DNA from: Tenacibaculum skagerrakense
GTDB taxonomy: Bacteria; Bacteroidota; Bacteroidia; Flavobacteriales; Flavobacteriaceae
NCBI RefSeq assembly: GCF_004345825.1
Contig: NZ_SLXM01000002.1
Coordinates: 62,001-126,000 of the forward strand
Direction: 5' to 3'
Length of the DNA: 64,000 bases
The first letter of the stretch is position 1. Every line of letters begins with the position of its first letter. Shown piece after piece: positions 55,331 through 63,721 of this stretch. Under the pieces are notes generated by a model. That model ran no database searches. It saw nothing but the letters and a program-made list of their open reading frames with translations, and was not told the DNA's origin. Made by a program: the position numbers and the translations under genes.

Positions 55331-55765
55331 TTATTTTATAAATTTAAATGTAAATGGGTACTTATATTGTTCACCATTGTTAGCTTTCATTGCAGCAATT
55401 ATAATTAATGCGATTTTAATTAAGGTAACAACACCCACTATTGAGGCAATTCCAAAAACACCGAATAAATCTCCACTAAATGAAACACTATGTCCAAAGT
55501 CTAGATGATCAATTCTATTTAGACCTCTAAATATATCTCCTAAGAAAAAAGTAAAAAATGAAGCACTTAGAATAAAAATATATAAAGAAAAGCTTACGTT
55601 AAAATTTACAGCTTCCTTTCCATGCTCATCTAAAAATGTACTTCTATCCTTTTGTGTTTGCCATAAGATTAAGGGAGTGATAATGCTTCCAAAAGGAAAA
55701 AAGTATCCTGCAAAAGAAGAGATGTGTATTAAAAAGGCATTGGTGTTTTCGTTATTATTTCTCAT
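55331..55765 (-). CDS. DUF4870 membrane protein
   Basis: The 144-residue protein has an N-terminal HISSFAGYFFPFGSIITPLILWQTQKD, the DUF4870 pattern of a first helix and a Gln/Lys-rich loop, followed by HGKEAVNFNVSFSLYIFI and one or two more helices. It is the first gene of the operon with the PadR regulator 14 bases below. Its likely place is the inner membrane, with a suspected role in envelope stress together with PspC. Confidence 0.9.
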   Translation of the reverse strand: MRNNNENTNAFLIHISSFAGYFFPFGSIITPLILWQTQKDRSTFLDEHGKEAVNFNVSFSLYIFILSASFFTFFLGDIFRGLNRIDHLDFGHSVSFSGDLFGVFGIASIVGVVTLIKIALIIIAAMKANNGEQYKYPFTFKFIK

Positions 55766-55796
55766 GATATAATGATTTATATAATACTTTACATTG

Positions 55797-55828
55797 CAAA
55801 TATATATCTAAAAAAAGGTATTATGCAA
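55797..55828 (-). promoter_or_regulatory. Promoter of the DUF4870-PadR-PspC operon
   Basis: On the minus strand TTG (55826-55828) and TATATTTG (55797-55804) are separated by 21 bases. The leader before the first start codon is about 27 bases. Confidence 0.8.
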
Positions 55829-55838
55829 TACATAGTAC
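55818..55838. promoter_or_regulatory. Candidate PadR operator centred on the -33 element
   Basis: GTATTATGC and ACATAGTAC are imperfect inverted halves (7 of 9 positions agree) around the TTG of the promoter. PadR repressors commonly bind ATGTAT-like palindromes at their own promoters. That PadR binds here is inference. Confidence 0.55.
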
Positions 55839-55930
55839 TAAAATTTAACAATTTTTAACATATAAGAATCTATCAAAAAAACATTGTTTCCCTCAAGAAA
55901 AGCTTTAAATTGCCCGTAAATACTAGTATT

Positions 55931-56386
55931 ATGAAGTTTACGCCCTCAAAAATTAATTTTTTCTTATTATTTAAATTACCATCGGCATTTTTTACCGGAA
56001 TTCGTGTAAAATCAATTTCAGATGATAGAGCAGTTGCTCATGTGAAGTTTAAATGGATAAATCAAAATCCTTTTAAATCGATGTTTTGGGCGGTGCAAGG
56101 AATGGCTGCAGAATTTACCACAGGAATATTAGTAATGCAGTCAATAGATAAGTCTGGAAAAAAAATATCGATGCTAGTAACTAATATGGATGCAACTTTT
56201 ACAAAAAAAGCTATAGGGAAAATACATTTTGAATGTAATCAAGGAGCTGAAATTGATAAAACTATAAAGAAAGCTATTGAAACGGGAGAAGGGCAGACAA
56301 TTGTATTAACTTCCGAAGGGATTAATGAAGATGGGGTTTCAGTGTCAAAATTTCAATTTGAGTGGAGTTTAAAAGTAAAATCGTAA
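55931..56386 (+). CDS. DUF4442 hotdog-fold protein
   Basis: The 151-residue protein has the thioesterase-like DUF4442 pattern: LPSAFFTGIRVKSISDDRAVAHVKF, then NPFKSMFWAVQGMAAEFTTGILV. The fold is that of acyl-CoA thioesterases, but catalytic activity is not certain for this group. The ATG at 55931 is preferred to a TTG at 55910. The next gene starts 43 bases later. Confidence 0.85.
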   Translation: MKFTPSKINFFLLFKLPSAFFTGIRVKSISDDRAVAHVKFKWINQNPFKSMFWAVQGMAAEFTTGILVMQSIDKSGKKISMLVTNMDATFTKKAIGKIHFECNQGAEIDKTIKKAIETGEGQTIVLTSEGINEDGVSVSKFQFEWSLKVKS

Positions 56387-56429
56387 CAAATAAAGATAAT
56401 CATAGTCTAATCAAATAAAAACTAAAATT

Positions 56430-57239
56430 ATGTTTCTAGAACAAAGAGCAAACGAAATAGATTACCGTATTTACGGTGAGGAAATGCAATATGTAGAAAT
56501 CGAATTAGATCCTGAAGAAGGTGTGGTGGCAGAGAGTGGTAGTTTTATGATGATGGATAATGATGTAAAGATGAACACTATTTTTGGAGATGGCTCTAAC
56601 CAAGAGAAAGGCTTGTTAGGAAAAATATTTTCTGCAGGAAAGAGAATCTTAACAGGTGAAAGTTTATTCATGACTGTTTTTACTAACGTGGGAAGAGGGA
56701 AGAAAAAAGTTTCATTTGCTTCACCATATCCGGGTAAAATTATTCCAATAGATTTAACTGAATATAGTGGAAAATTTATTTGTCAGAAGGACGCTTTTTT
56801 ATGTGCTGCAAAAGGAGTATCAATTGGAATTGAGTTTTCTAAAAAACTTGGTAGAGGTTTATTTGGAGGTGAAGGTTTTATTATGCAGAAAATGGAAGGT
56901 GATGGATTAGGTTTTATTCATGCAGGTGGTACAATGGCAAAAAAAGTATTACAACCAGGAGAGGTGTTAAAAGTTGATACAGGTTGTATTGTTGGTTTTA
57001 CACAAGATGTTGATTATGATATTGAGTTTGTTGGAGGCATAAAGAATACCATTTTTGGAGGTGAAGGATTGTTTTTTGCTACTTTAAGAGGACCTGGAAC
57101 TGTATATATACAATCATTGCCATTTAGTCGATTAGCAGGAAGAGTATTGGCTTCTATTCCAAGAGGAGGAAAAAGTAAAGGAGAAGGAAGTATTTTAGGT
57201 GGATTAGGAGATTTACTAGATGGGGACAATAATTTTTAA
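56430..57239 (+). CDS. TIGR00266/AIM24-family protein
   Basis: The 269-residue protein has the beta-rich AIM24-like fold with family motifs ELDPEEGVVAESGSFMMMD, SFASPYPGKIIPIDL, HAGGTMAKKVLQPGE and GGEGLFFATLRGPGTVYIQS. Its biochemical role is unknown. It is likely cytoplasmic, perhaps trimeric as in related structures. It converges on the TlpA-type lipoprotein gene at a shared terminator. Confidence 0.88.
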   Translation: MFLEQRANEIDYRIYGEEMQYVEIELDPEEGVVAESGSFMMMDNDVKMNTIFGDGSNQEKGLLGKIFSAGKRILTGESLFMTVFTNVGRGKKKVSFASPYPGKIIPIDLTEYSGKFICQKDAFLCAAKGVSIGIEFSKKLGRGLFGGEGFIMQKMEGDGLGFIHAGGTMAKKVLQPGEVLKVDTGCIVGFTQDVDYDIEFVGGIKNTIFGGEGLFFATLRGPGTVYIQSLPFSRLAGRVLASIPRGGKSKGEGSILGGLGDLLDGDNNF

Positions 57240-57271
57240 TTTTACTTAAAAGTATACATATAAAACCATAA

Positions 57272-57304
57272 AAAAAGCTCAGTTGTTAAACTGAGCTTTT
57301 GTAT
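57272..57304. terminator. Bidirectional terminator
   Basis: GCTCAGTT (57277-57284) pairs with AACTGAGC (57289-57296) over a four-base loop, flanked by A and T runs, between two convergent genes. Confidence 0.88.
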
Positions 57305-57316
57305 TTTTTATTAAAA

Positions 57317-58708
57317 TTAGATATCTAATTCTTCAAAAATGTCTTTTAATTTATCTCCATCACTAGGTCTAGGAGCATTTGCGTTTACAATCTTTCCGTC
57401 AGGGTCGATTAATATAAATCTTGGCAATCCTTTGATTAAGTAATTTTTTGTAAAATCAAGTTCACTTTCAGATTTACCAGCAAATAATTGAACACCTGTC
57501 ATTTCTCTATCAACAATTGTTTGCTTCCATTTTTCTTTTAACTCAGCTTTGTCAACACTAATACTAACAAACTCAATGTTTTTATCATGGTATTGTTGCT
57601 CAAGTCTTTTTAATAATGGAATTTCTTTTTTACAGAAACCACACCAAGTAGCCCATACGTCAATGTAGATGTACTTTCCTTTGCCAATTAAGTCATCTAA
57701 AGACGTCGTTCCTCCATTATAGTTTTCTAAATCAGTAAACTTAGGAGAAGGCTGACCTTTAGCTGTTAATTTTAACTTGTCATATAATTCTTTAATTTCT
57801 GCCTTGTTAGTTTCATTAGTAGAATATCCCATATATTTCTTGTAATATTCTCTAAGGTTTGATGTCGTAGTTATTTGACGAACAGCAGCATCATGAATTA
57901 AATCATTTTTAATTAACGTATCAACAACCTCTGTATGAACAGTTTCTAAGTATGTTAAATCAAAATCACCATCTTTTGGCTTTCTCTTGTTGGCCTTCTT
58001 ATCTAAAAACTCTTTTAATAAAGTTCTGTAAGAATAAGAGTTGATATAATCTTCACTATTATTAAAGTTAATCTCGTTAACTATATTTTTAGGAAAATTA
58101 TCTGATACTTCAAACTCTTCATCTCCGTATAAAATTCTATGATAAGGCTGGTAGTTGTTAATGTTTCTAGCAAACTCATAGTAAATGTTTCTCTTTTCCT
58201 TTTCTAAATAATCAGCAGGTAATTGAGAAGCTTCCGCCAAATCTTCAAGCTCTGACTTGTACTCATCCATTTTGCTTAAAAATTCCTCTTCTGGTAAAGA
58301 GAATAATTTGTTTGCATTTCCAAGAATCATTCCGAACTTTTTGTAGCGCTCAGTTAAATAATTGTTAATATTTGCATTAACTCCTTCGAAAACAGGGTCT
58401 TCAGTACGTTTTTTGGCGTCAACCATTACTTTTAAGTCCTCAACTGAAGTAAGGTAAACATTAACAGGTCTCTTACCAAAACTCAGTGTGTAATGTCCCG
58501 GAACTAAATTTTTTAGAGTATCAGAAAAAGTTTTAGTTTTTCTATCAAACTTTATGTCTTTTTCAAAATTATAACCTATTAAAGTTATATTTCTACTTCT
58601 AAAATTCTGGGCTTCACCAGAGATTACAGCATAATCCTTTGGTTTTGGTTTATCACCACAAGCAGTAAATATCAATACACTTACAGCTAACAGAAACAAT
58701 CTTTTCAT
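57317..58708 (-). CDS. TlpA-family thioredoxin-like lipoprotein
   Basis: The 463-residue protein has a lipoprotein signal peptide (lipobox FTAC). A beta-rich N-terminal domain covers residues about 25-110, and a helical middle region contains many Lys and Tyr. The C-terminal thioredoxin domain from about 320 has the active site WATWCGFCKKEIPLL (CGFC). It probably works as a periplasmic thiol-disulfide reductase. Length and layout fit the long Bacteroidota TlpA/ResA-like group. Confidence 0.9.
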   Translation of the reverse strand: MKRLFLLAVSVLIFTACGDKPKPKDYAVISGEAQNFRSRNITLIGYNFEKDIKFDRKTKTFSDTLKNLVPGHYTLSFGKRPVNVYLTSVEDLKVMVDAKKRTEDPVFEGVNANINNYLTERYKKFGMILGNANKLFSLPEEEFLSKMDEYKSELEDLAEASQLPADYLEKEKRNIYYEFARNINNYQPYHRILYGDEEFEVSDNFPKNIVNEINFNNSEDYINSYSYRTLLKEFLDKKANKRKPKDGDFDLTYLETVHTEVVDTLIKNDLIHDAAVRQITTTSNLREYYKKYMGYSTNETNKAEIKELYDKLKLTAKGQPSPKFTDLENYNGGTTSLDDLIGKGKYIYIDVWATWCGFCKKEIPLLKRLEQQYHDKNIEFVSISVDKAELKEKWKQTIVDREMTGVQLFAGKSESELDFTKNYLIKGLPRFILIDPDGKIVNANAPRPSDGDKLKDIFEELDI

Positions 58709-58926
58709 GATTTACTATATTTTGGGGTAAAATAAATTATGTTTTAAAGTACCGAAATTAGCTTATTTTTAAAAGACCTCAAAATCTTTAACGAAAAAAT
58801 TTGGAAAAAAAGCGTTGAATATTGATTTTTGAGCTCTAAAAATTGATTTTTTTGAGTTTTAATCTTTTTGTTGCTTACAATAAACTCATAATTAACCTTG
58901 TAAATAATAGTTGAAAACTAATCGAA

Positions 58927-59730
58927 ATGTCTAAAGTAATTTTAATAACAGGAGCTTCTTCTGGAATAGGTAAATCCATCGCTACATATTTATCCGATAA
59001 AGAGTTTAAAGTTTATGGAACCAGCAGAACACCAGAGAAAGTCAAAGATGTAAGTTTTTCTATGATTGCTTTAGATGTGTTAAGTGTAACTTCAATTGAA
59101 AAAGCTGTTGCTGAAGTGATAGATAGAGAAGGAAGACTAGATGTTCTTATTAACAATGCAGGAAGAGGTTTAATGGGAGCTGTTGAAGATATTCCAATGG
59201 ATGAATTAAAAGCTGGGTTCGATACTAATTTCTTTGGTCCGATTGAAGTGATTAAAAAAGTTATGCCTTACATGAGAGCTCAAAAAAGTGGCTTGATTAT
59301 CAATATTACTTCTTTAGCTGCTTATTCTGGATTACCATATAGAAGTGCTTATTCTGCGAGTAAAGGAGCTTTAGAATTGTTAACCGAATCGTTAAGTATG
59401 GAGGTGAAAAATTTTGGAGTGAATGTTGCAAGTATTGCACCTGGTAGTTTTGCAACGAGTATTTCTGCAGGAAGATATTACACGCCAGTTTTTGAGGATT
59501 CTGCCTACAAAGATGCGTACAGTAAAAATTTACAAGTTTCTGATGATTATGTTGACGAAGGCCTAAATCCTATTGTAATTGCCAAGTTGGTTCATAAAAT
59601 AATAAATTCTAAAAGCCCTAAATTACATTATAAAATAGGAGCTTTTATGGAGCGTTTTTCAGTAGTTTTAAAAAGAACTTTGCCAAGTAGAGTTTATGAA
59701 AAGCTGATAATGAATCACTACAAATTGTAA
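58927..59730 (+). CDS. Short-chain dehydrogenase/reductase
   Basis: The 267-residue protein has the SDR signatures: nucleotide site ITGASSGIGKSIA, NNAGRGLMG, catalytic Ser in NITSLAA and Tyr/Lys in YSASKGALE. The substrate is not predictable. Two similar segments starting ATTGATTTTT lie 21 bp apart in its upstream region (58821 and 58842). Confidence 0.92.
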   Translation: MSKVILITGASSGIGKSIATYLSDKEFKVYGTSRTPEKVKDVSFSMIALDVLSVTSIEKAVAEVIDREGRLDVLINNAGRGLMGAVEDIPMDELKAGFDTNFFGPIEVIKKVMPYMRAQKSGLIINITSLAAYSGLPYRSAYSASKGALELLTESLSMEVKNFGVNVASIAPGSFATSISAGRYYTPVFEDSAYKDAYSKNLQVSDDYVDEGLNPIVIAKLVHKIINSKSPKLHYKIGAFMERFSVVLKRTLPSRVYEKLIMNHYKL

Positions 59731-59737
59731 TTGGCTT

Positions 59738-60541
59738 TTATTGTTTCTCTTGAATTAATTTTTCCAAAATAATCTCAACACCGAATTCGTTGTTACTTTT
59801 GGTTGTGTAGTTAGCAACTTCTTTGACGAATGGATGCGCATTTTCCATGGCATACGAAAAGTGAGCTTTTTGTAGCATTTCGATATCGTTATTGTAATCT
59901 CCAAAAACCAAAGTTTCTTCTGGAGTAACATTGTATAACTTCTGTATAAGCTCGATAGCATGTCCTTTGTTTGCGTTATTTTCTGAAATGTCAACCCAAT
60001 GATTTGCTGATACTTTTACTTTGAAATCGCTTTCCAAATGTTTTAAATGAGGATATAAATATTTCTCCGAACTTATTTCATGAAACAAGGCTATTTTGTA
60101 TATGGGAGACTTTATTTCTTTAGGGGAATTGATTCGTTGGTGATTGTTATAATATTCAGTTAATAGGTGTAAAAGCATTTCTGAATTACTATTTGTGTAG
60201 GCTCTATCCTTTGTGCAATACACTGCATTTACATTTTCAATTTCACGTAAAGAATTGTTTATTCTCAGTAAATTATTAGTATCGATGGCGGTTGATAAAA
60301 GCATTTCATCATTTCTAATAGCAATTCCACCGTTTTCTGCAACTATCAAAATGTCATTTTTAATTGATGCTAACTTTTCTGAAATACTGTTTAATTGTCG
60401 TCCGCTTGCGGCAACAAAAATTATGTTTTGTTTTTTAAGTTCAGTAAATACATCAAAAAAACGTTGACTTACCTCATGATTGGAATTCAATAAAGTTCCA
60501 TCCATATCTGTAACAACTAGTTTTACATTTGAGAGTTTCAT
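59738..60541 (-). CDS. Cof-type HAD phosphatase
   Basis: The 267-residue protein is a HAD-superfamily hydrolase with motif I VVTDMDGTLLNS (Asp nucleophile), motif II FVAASGRQ, the conserved Lys in NNANKGHAI, and motif IV FGDYNNDIEML. The Cof cap domain lies in the middle. It dephosphorylates small metabolites such as sugar phosphates or flavin precursors. It converges on the SDR gene with a seven-base gap and no clear terminator. Confidence 0.92.
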   Translation of the reverse strand: MKLSNVKLVVTDMDGTLLNSNHEVSQRFFDVFTELKKQNIIFVAASGRQLNSISEKLASIKNDILIVAENGGIAIRNDEMLLSTAIDTNNLLRINNSLREIENVNAVYCTKDRAYTNSNSEMLLHLLTEYYNNHQRINSPKEIKSPIYKIALFHEISSEKYLYPHLKHLESDFKVKVSANHWVDISENNANKGHAIELIQKLYNVTPEETLVFGDYNNDIEMLQKAHFSYAMENAHPFVKEVANYTTKSNNEFGVEIILEKLIQEKQ

Positions 60542-60610
60542 AAAAGAAATTTTATACTGTAAAAGTAATTCTTACGTGTTTAATATCTTAGGTATCTCAT
60601 GAAGTAATTA

Positions 60611-60808
60611 CTATAACGTTATAGAATGATGTGGCTTTTGTTTTGAAAGTTTGTGTTTGTCTTTTTCTTCTTTAGGGCTACACATAAAACAACTACAAGG
60701 TTTGCCTGTTGTTTTAAGTATGTGATTTTCTTCAGCTGTTAGATTGTAATTTTTTAATCGCTTTTTATATTTATAAAAACCTTTTAAACGTCTCTCAAAT
60801 TTGTTCAT
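60611..60808 (-). CDS. Small Cys-motif basic protein
   Basis: The 65-residue protein is basic at its N-terminus (NKFERRLKGFYKYKKRLKNY), followed by the short cysteine cluster GKPCSCFMCSP. The three cysteines could bind a metal. Similar small proteins with a PCSC.MC-like motif occur in Bacteroidota as unnamed proteins. A TATATTTG -7 box 37 bases upstream supports expression. The role is unknown. Confidence 0.7.
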   Translation of the reverse strand: MNKFERRLKGFYKYKKRLKNYNLTAEENHILKTTGKPCSCFMCSPKEEKDKHKLSKQKPHHSITL

Positions 60809-60845
60809 AGAAAGTTGAAAAATAAATCGACCTTTTTTCTTGAGT

Positions 60846-60853
60846 CAAATATA
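60846..60853 (-). promoter_or_regulatory. -7 box of the small Cys-motif gene
   Basis: The minus strand reads TATATTTG, 37 bases before the start of the 65-residue gene, in the divergent region shared with the aldolase gene. Confidence 0.5.
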
Positions 60854-60871
60854 ATCTAATTATAAAAACAT

Positions 60872-60879
60872 TAGTTTTG
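60872..60879 (+). promoter_or_regulatory. -7 box of the aldolase gene
   Basis: TAGTTTTG matches TAnnTTTG and lies 30 bases before the aldolase ATG. Confidence 0.45.
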
Positions 60880-60909
60880 CAAAATAACACAACAGTAAAT
60901 AAATAATAG

Positions 60910-61563
60910 ATGAAATTTTTTATAGATACAGCCAACTTAGATCAAATTCGTGAAGCACAAGCTTTAGGTATTTTAGACGGAGTAACGACTAATCCTTCCT
61001 TAATGGCTAAAGAAGGAATTACAGGAGAAGAAAATATAAAGAATCACTACAAAGCAATTTGTGAAATTGTAGAAGGAGATGTTTCTGCAGAAGTAATTTC
61101 TACTGATTTTGAAGGAATGGTGAGAGAAGGTGAGGCGTTAGCTGCTTTACACCCACAAATTGTTGTAAAGTTACCAATGATAGCTGATGGAGTGAAGGCT
61201 TGTAAGTATTTTTCAGACAAAGGAATTAAAACAAATGTAACATTAGTTTTTTCTGCTGGTCAAGCATTGTTAGCGGCTAAAGCAGGTGCAACATATGTTT
61301 CACCATTTATTGGACGTTTAGATGATATTTCTACTGACGGATTAAACTTAATCGCTGAAATTCGTCAAATCTATGATAATTATATGTTTGATACTGAAAT
61401 TTTAGCGGCTTCTGTTCGTCATACAATGCATGTAATTGACTGTGCAAAAATCGGAGCAGATGTAATGACAGGTCCTTTATCTGCAATTCAAGGTTTGTTA
61501 AAACATCCTTTAACGGATATCGGTTTAGAGAAGTTTTTAGCTGATTATAAAAAAGGGAACTAA
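60910..61563 (+). CDS. fsa: Fructose-6-phosphate aldolase (transaldolase-like)
   Basis: This is the short transaldolase type (217 residues), annotated as fructose-6-phosphate aldolase or TalC. It opens [30 protein letters not shown], has the Schiff-base Lys in [26 protein letters not shown], and [11 protein letters not shown]. The enzyme may act as a transaldolase in the pentose phosphate pathway, as short family members often do. It ends at a terminator, so menD has its own promoter. Confidence 0.92.
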   Translation: MKFFIDTANLDQIREAQALGILDGVTTNPSLMAKEGITGEENIKNHYKAICEIVEGDVSAEVISTDFEGMVREGEALAALHPQIVVKLPMIADGVKACKYFSDKGIKTNVTLVFSAGQALLAAKAGATYVSPFIGRLDDISTDGLNLIAEIRQIYDNYMFDTEILAASVRHTMHVIDCAKIGADVMTGPLSAIQGLLKHPLTDIGLEKFLADYKKGN

Positions 61564-61591
61564 AATATAATCAATATAAATACATAAGAAG

Positions 61592-61620
61592 TCCACACGT
61601 ATAGTGTGGATTTTCTTTTT
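61592..61620 (+). terminator. Terminator after the aldolase gene
   Basis: TCCACAC (61592-61598) pairs with GTGTGGA (61604-61610) and is followed by a T-rich tract. Confidence 0.75.
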
Positions 61621-61626
61621 TAGTGA

Positions 61627-61634
61627 TATTTTTG
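61627..61634 (+). promoter_or_regulatory. Promoter -7 box of menD
   Basis: TATTTTTG matches TAnnTTTG and ends seven bases before the menD ATG, implying a leader of only a few nucleotides. Confidence 0.5.
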
Positions 61635-61641
61635 CAGACTG

Positions 61642-63294
61642 ATGTATCCAAAAAAACAACTTGCACAATTAGTATTGTCAGCTTGTCAATATTATAATAT
61701 TGACAAAGTAGTAATTTCTCCAGGTTCTAGAAATGCTCCATTAACAATTGGTTTTTCTAACCTTAAAGAAATTGAAACTTTTAGTATTGTTGATGAAAGA
61801 GCAGCCGCTTTTTTTGCATTAGGAATTGCACAACAAACAAAAAGACCAGTCGCTATTGTTTGTACTTCAGGTTCTGCATTGCTGAATTATTATCCTGCTA
61901 TAGCGGAAGCATTTTACAGTAACATTCCGCTTATTGTTATTTCTGCGGATAGACCAAAATATCTAATCGATGTAGGTGATGGTCAAGCTATTCGTCAGGA
62001 AAATGTTTTTGAAAACCATATTTTACATTCTGCTAATTTAATTGAAGATGTAAACGAATTAAATTTCAATAAAAGAGAAGTAGCAAAGGTAATAGAAATT
62101 TGCGTTAATCAATCTGGCCCGGTTCATATAAATGTTCCTTTTGATGAACCTATATACAAAACAACAGAGGTTTTAGAATCGTTTGATTTTAAGAGCACAA
62201 GTATTCACGAATACAAAAAGGAAATAAATTACCGTGAACTTTCCAAGGTTTGGAATTCTGCTAAGAAAAAACTGGTTTTAGTTGGAGTACATCATAAATG
62301 CCCAAAAACGCAAGAACTAATAAATCGTTTAAATGAAGATCCGTCGGTGTTAGTTATGACTGAAACGACTTCAAATCTTCATAATGATAAAAATATCAAT
62401 TCGATTGATAAATTAATTTCAAAGCTACAAGATTCGGATTTTAAAGAATTACAACCTGAGTTATTAGTTACTTTTGGAGGAATGGTAGTTTCAAAAAGAA
62501 TCAAACAATTTTTACGAAACTATCAGCCAAAGCATCATTGGCATATTGATAAACAAACAAAAATGGATACTTATTTTTGTTTGTCGGAATTTATAGGAGA
62601 GAGTCCTGTTGAGTTTTTCGAAGGTATCCGAGAGTATTTAAAAGACACCGATTCTGATTACCAAAAAAACTGGTTGTTAGAAAAGAAACGAAGAAATGAA
62701 TGTCATAAGGTTTATCTGGATTCAGCTAGTTATTCTGATTTAAAAGCTGTTGAAAGAATTCTAAAGGTTATTCCTGAAAATTCACAAGTACAAGTAAGTA
62801 ATAGTTCTCTAATACGTTACATGCAGTTGTTCGATGTAAATCCGAGTTTTAGTGTTTTTTGTAACAGAGGAACTAGTGGTATCGATGGAAGTACGTCTAC
62901 AGCAATTGGTGCTGCTTATGCTGTTGATCAATCTACTACTTTTTTAACAGGAGACTTAAGCTTTTTTTACGATAGCAATGCTTTGTGGAATTCGTATGTT
63001 CCGAAAGACTTTAGAATTATCATCATCAATAATTCAGGAGGTGGAATTTTTAAAATTATTCCTGGGCCAAAGTCAACAAATGCACTTCAGTATTTTGAAA
63101 CACCGCATCAATTAACAGCAAACCATTTAGCTAAGATGTTTAATTTTGAGTATTTTAGTGTTACATCAACAGAAGAATTGGATGAAAACTTAAAGAGTTT
63201 TTACCATAAAAGTGAAAGACCTAGGATTTTAGAAGTCTTTACGCCATCAGAAATTAACGATCAAATTTTAACAGCATATTTTAATAGTTTATAA
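61642..63294 (+). CDS. menD: SEPHCHC synthase MenD
   Basis: MenD uses thiamine pyrophosphate to join isochorismate and 2-oxoglutarate, the first committed step of menaquinone synthesis. The 550-residue protein carries SPGSRNAPLTIG at the start, CTSGSALLNYYPAIAEAFYS, and the ThDP-binding region GDLSFFYDSNALWN through NNSGGGIF. It takes its precursor from chorismate, made by aroC in this window. The following gene begins three bases after its stop. Confidence 0.96.
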   Translation: MYPKKQLAQLVLSACQYYNIDKVVISPGSRNAPLTIGFSNLKEIETFSIVDERAAAFFALGIAQQTKRPVAIVCTSGSALLNYYPAIAEAFYSNIPLIVISADRPKYLIDVGDGQAIRQENVFENHILHSANLIEDVNELNFNKREVAKVIEICVNQSGPVHINVPFDEPIYKTTEVLESFDFKSTSIHEYKKEINYRELSKVWNSAKKKLVLVGVHHKCPKTQELINRLNEDPSVLVMTETTSNLHNDKNINSIDKLISKLQDSDFKELQPELLVTFGGMVVSKRIKQFLRNYQPKHHWHIDKQTKMDTYFCLSEFIGESPVEFFEGIREYLKDTDSDYQKNWLLEKKRRNECHKVYLDSASYSDLKAVERILKVIPENSQVQVSNSSLIRYMQLFDVNPSFSVFCNRGTSGIDGSTSTAIGAAYAVDQSTTFLTGDLSFFYDSNALWNSYVPKDFRIIIINNSGGGIFKIIPGPKSTNALQYFETPHQLTANHLAKMFNFEYFSVTSTEELDENLKSFYHKSERPRILEVFTPSEINDQILTAYFNSL

Positions 63295-63296
63295 TA

Positions 63297-63710
63297 ATGG
63301 AATTTAAAGAAGGAGATAAAGTAGAGTTAATTATAGGAGTACAAACAGCTTTGGGGTACACTGTATTAATTGAAGAGAGTTATGAAGGATTGTTGTATTC
63401 AAATGAAGTTTTTACAGAGTTGGAAGAAGGAATGAGAGTCGAGGGTTACATCAAAAAAATAAGAGAAGATGAAAAGATAGATGTTTCTTTAAGGCCTCAA
63501 GGCTTTAAAAATGTTATTGATGAAGATGCTGAGAAAATTCTGAACAAATTAAAAGATAAAGGTTATTTATTATTAACAGACAAAAGCTCTCCTGAATCGA
63601 TTAAATTTCACTTACAGTTAAGTAAAAAAGCATTCAAAAGAGCTATTGGTAATTTATATAAAGAAAAGAAGATTATATTAAAATCTGATAGAATAGAATT
63701 GGTTAAGTAG
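63297..63710 (+). CDS. S1-domain RNA-binding protein (short CvfB-like)
   Basis: The 137-residue protein has an S1-like RNA-binding domain (about residues 4-70, KVELIIGVQTALGYTVLIEESYEGLLYS and MRVEGYIKKIREDEKIDVSL). A C-terminal winged-helix segment follows (KFHLQLSKKAFKRAIGNLYKEKKI). This corresponds to the last half of CvfB/YitL proteins, which are about 280 residues. The short form directly after menD seems a complete gene, not a remnant, since it starts with a clean ATG two bases past menD. It may bind mRNA or rRNA. Confidence 0.85.
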   Translation: MEFKEGDKVELIIGVQTALGYTVLIEESYEGLLYSNEVFTELEEGMRVEGYIKKIREDEKIDVSLRPQGFKNVIDEDAEKILNKLKDKGYLLLTDKSSPESIKFHLQLSKKAFKRAIGNLYKEKKIILKSDRIELVK

Positions 63711-63721
63711 TTATCCAATTC

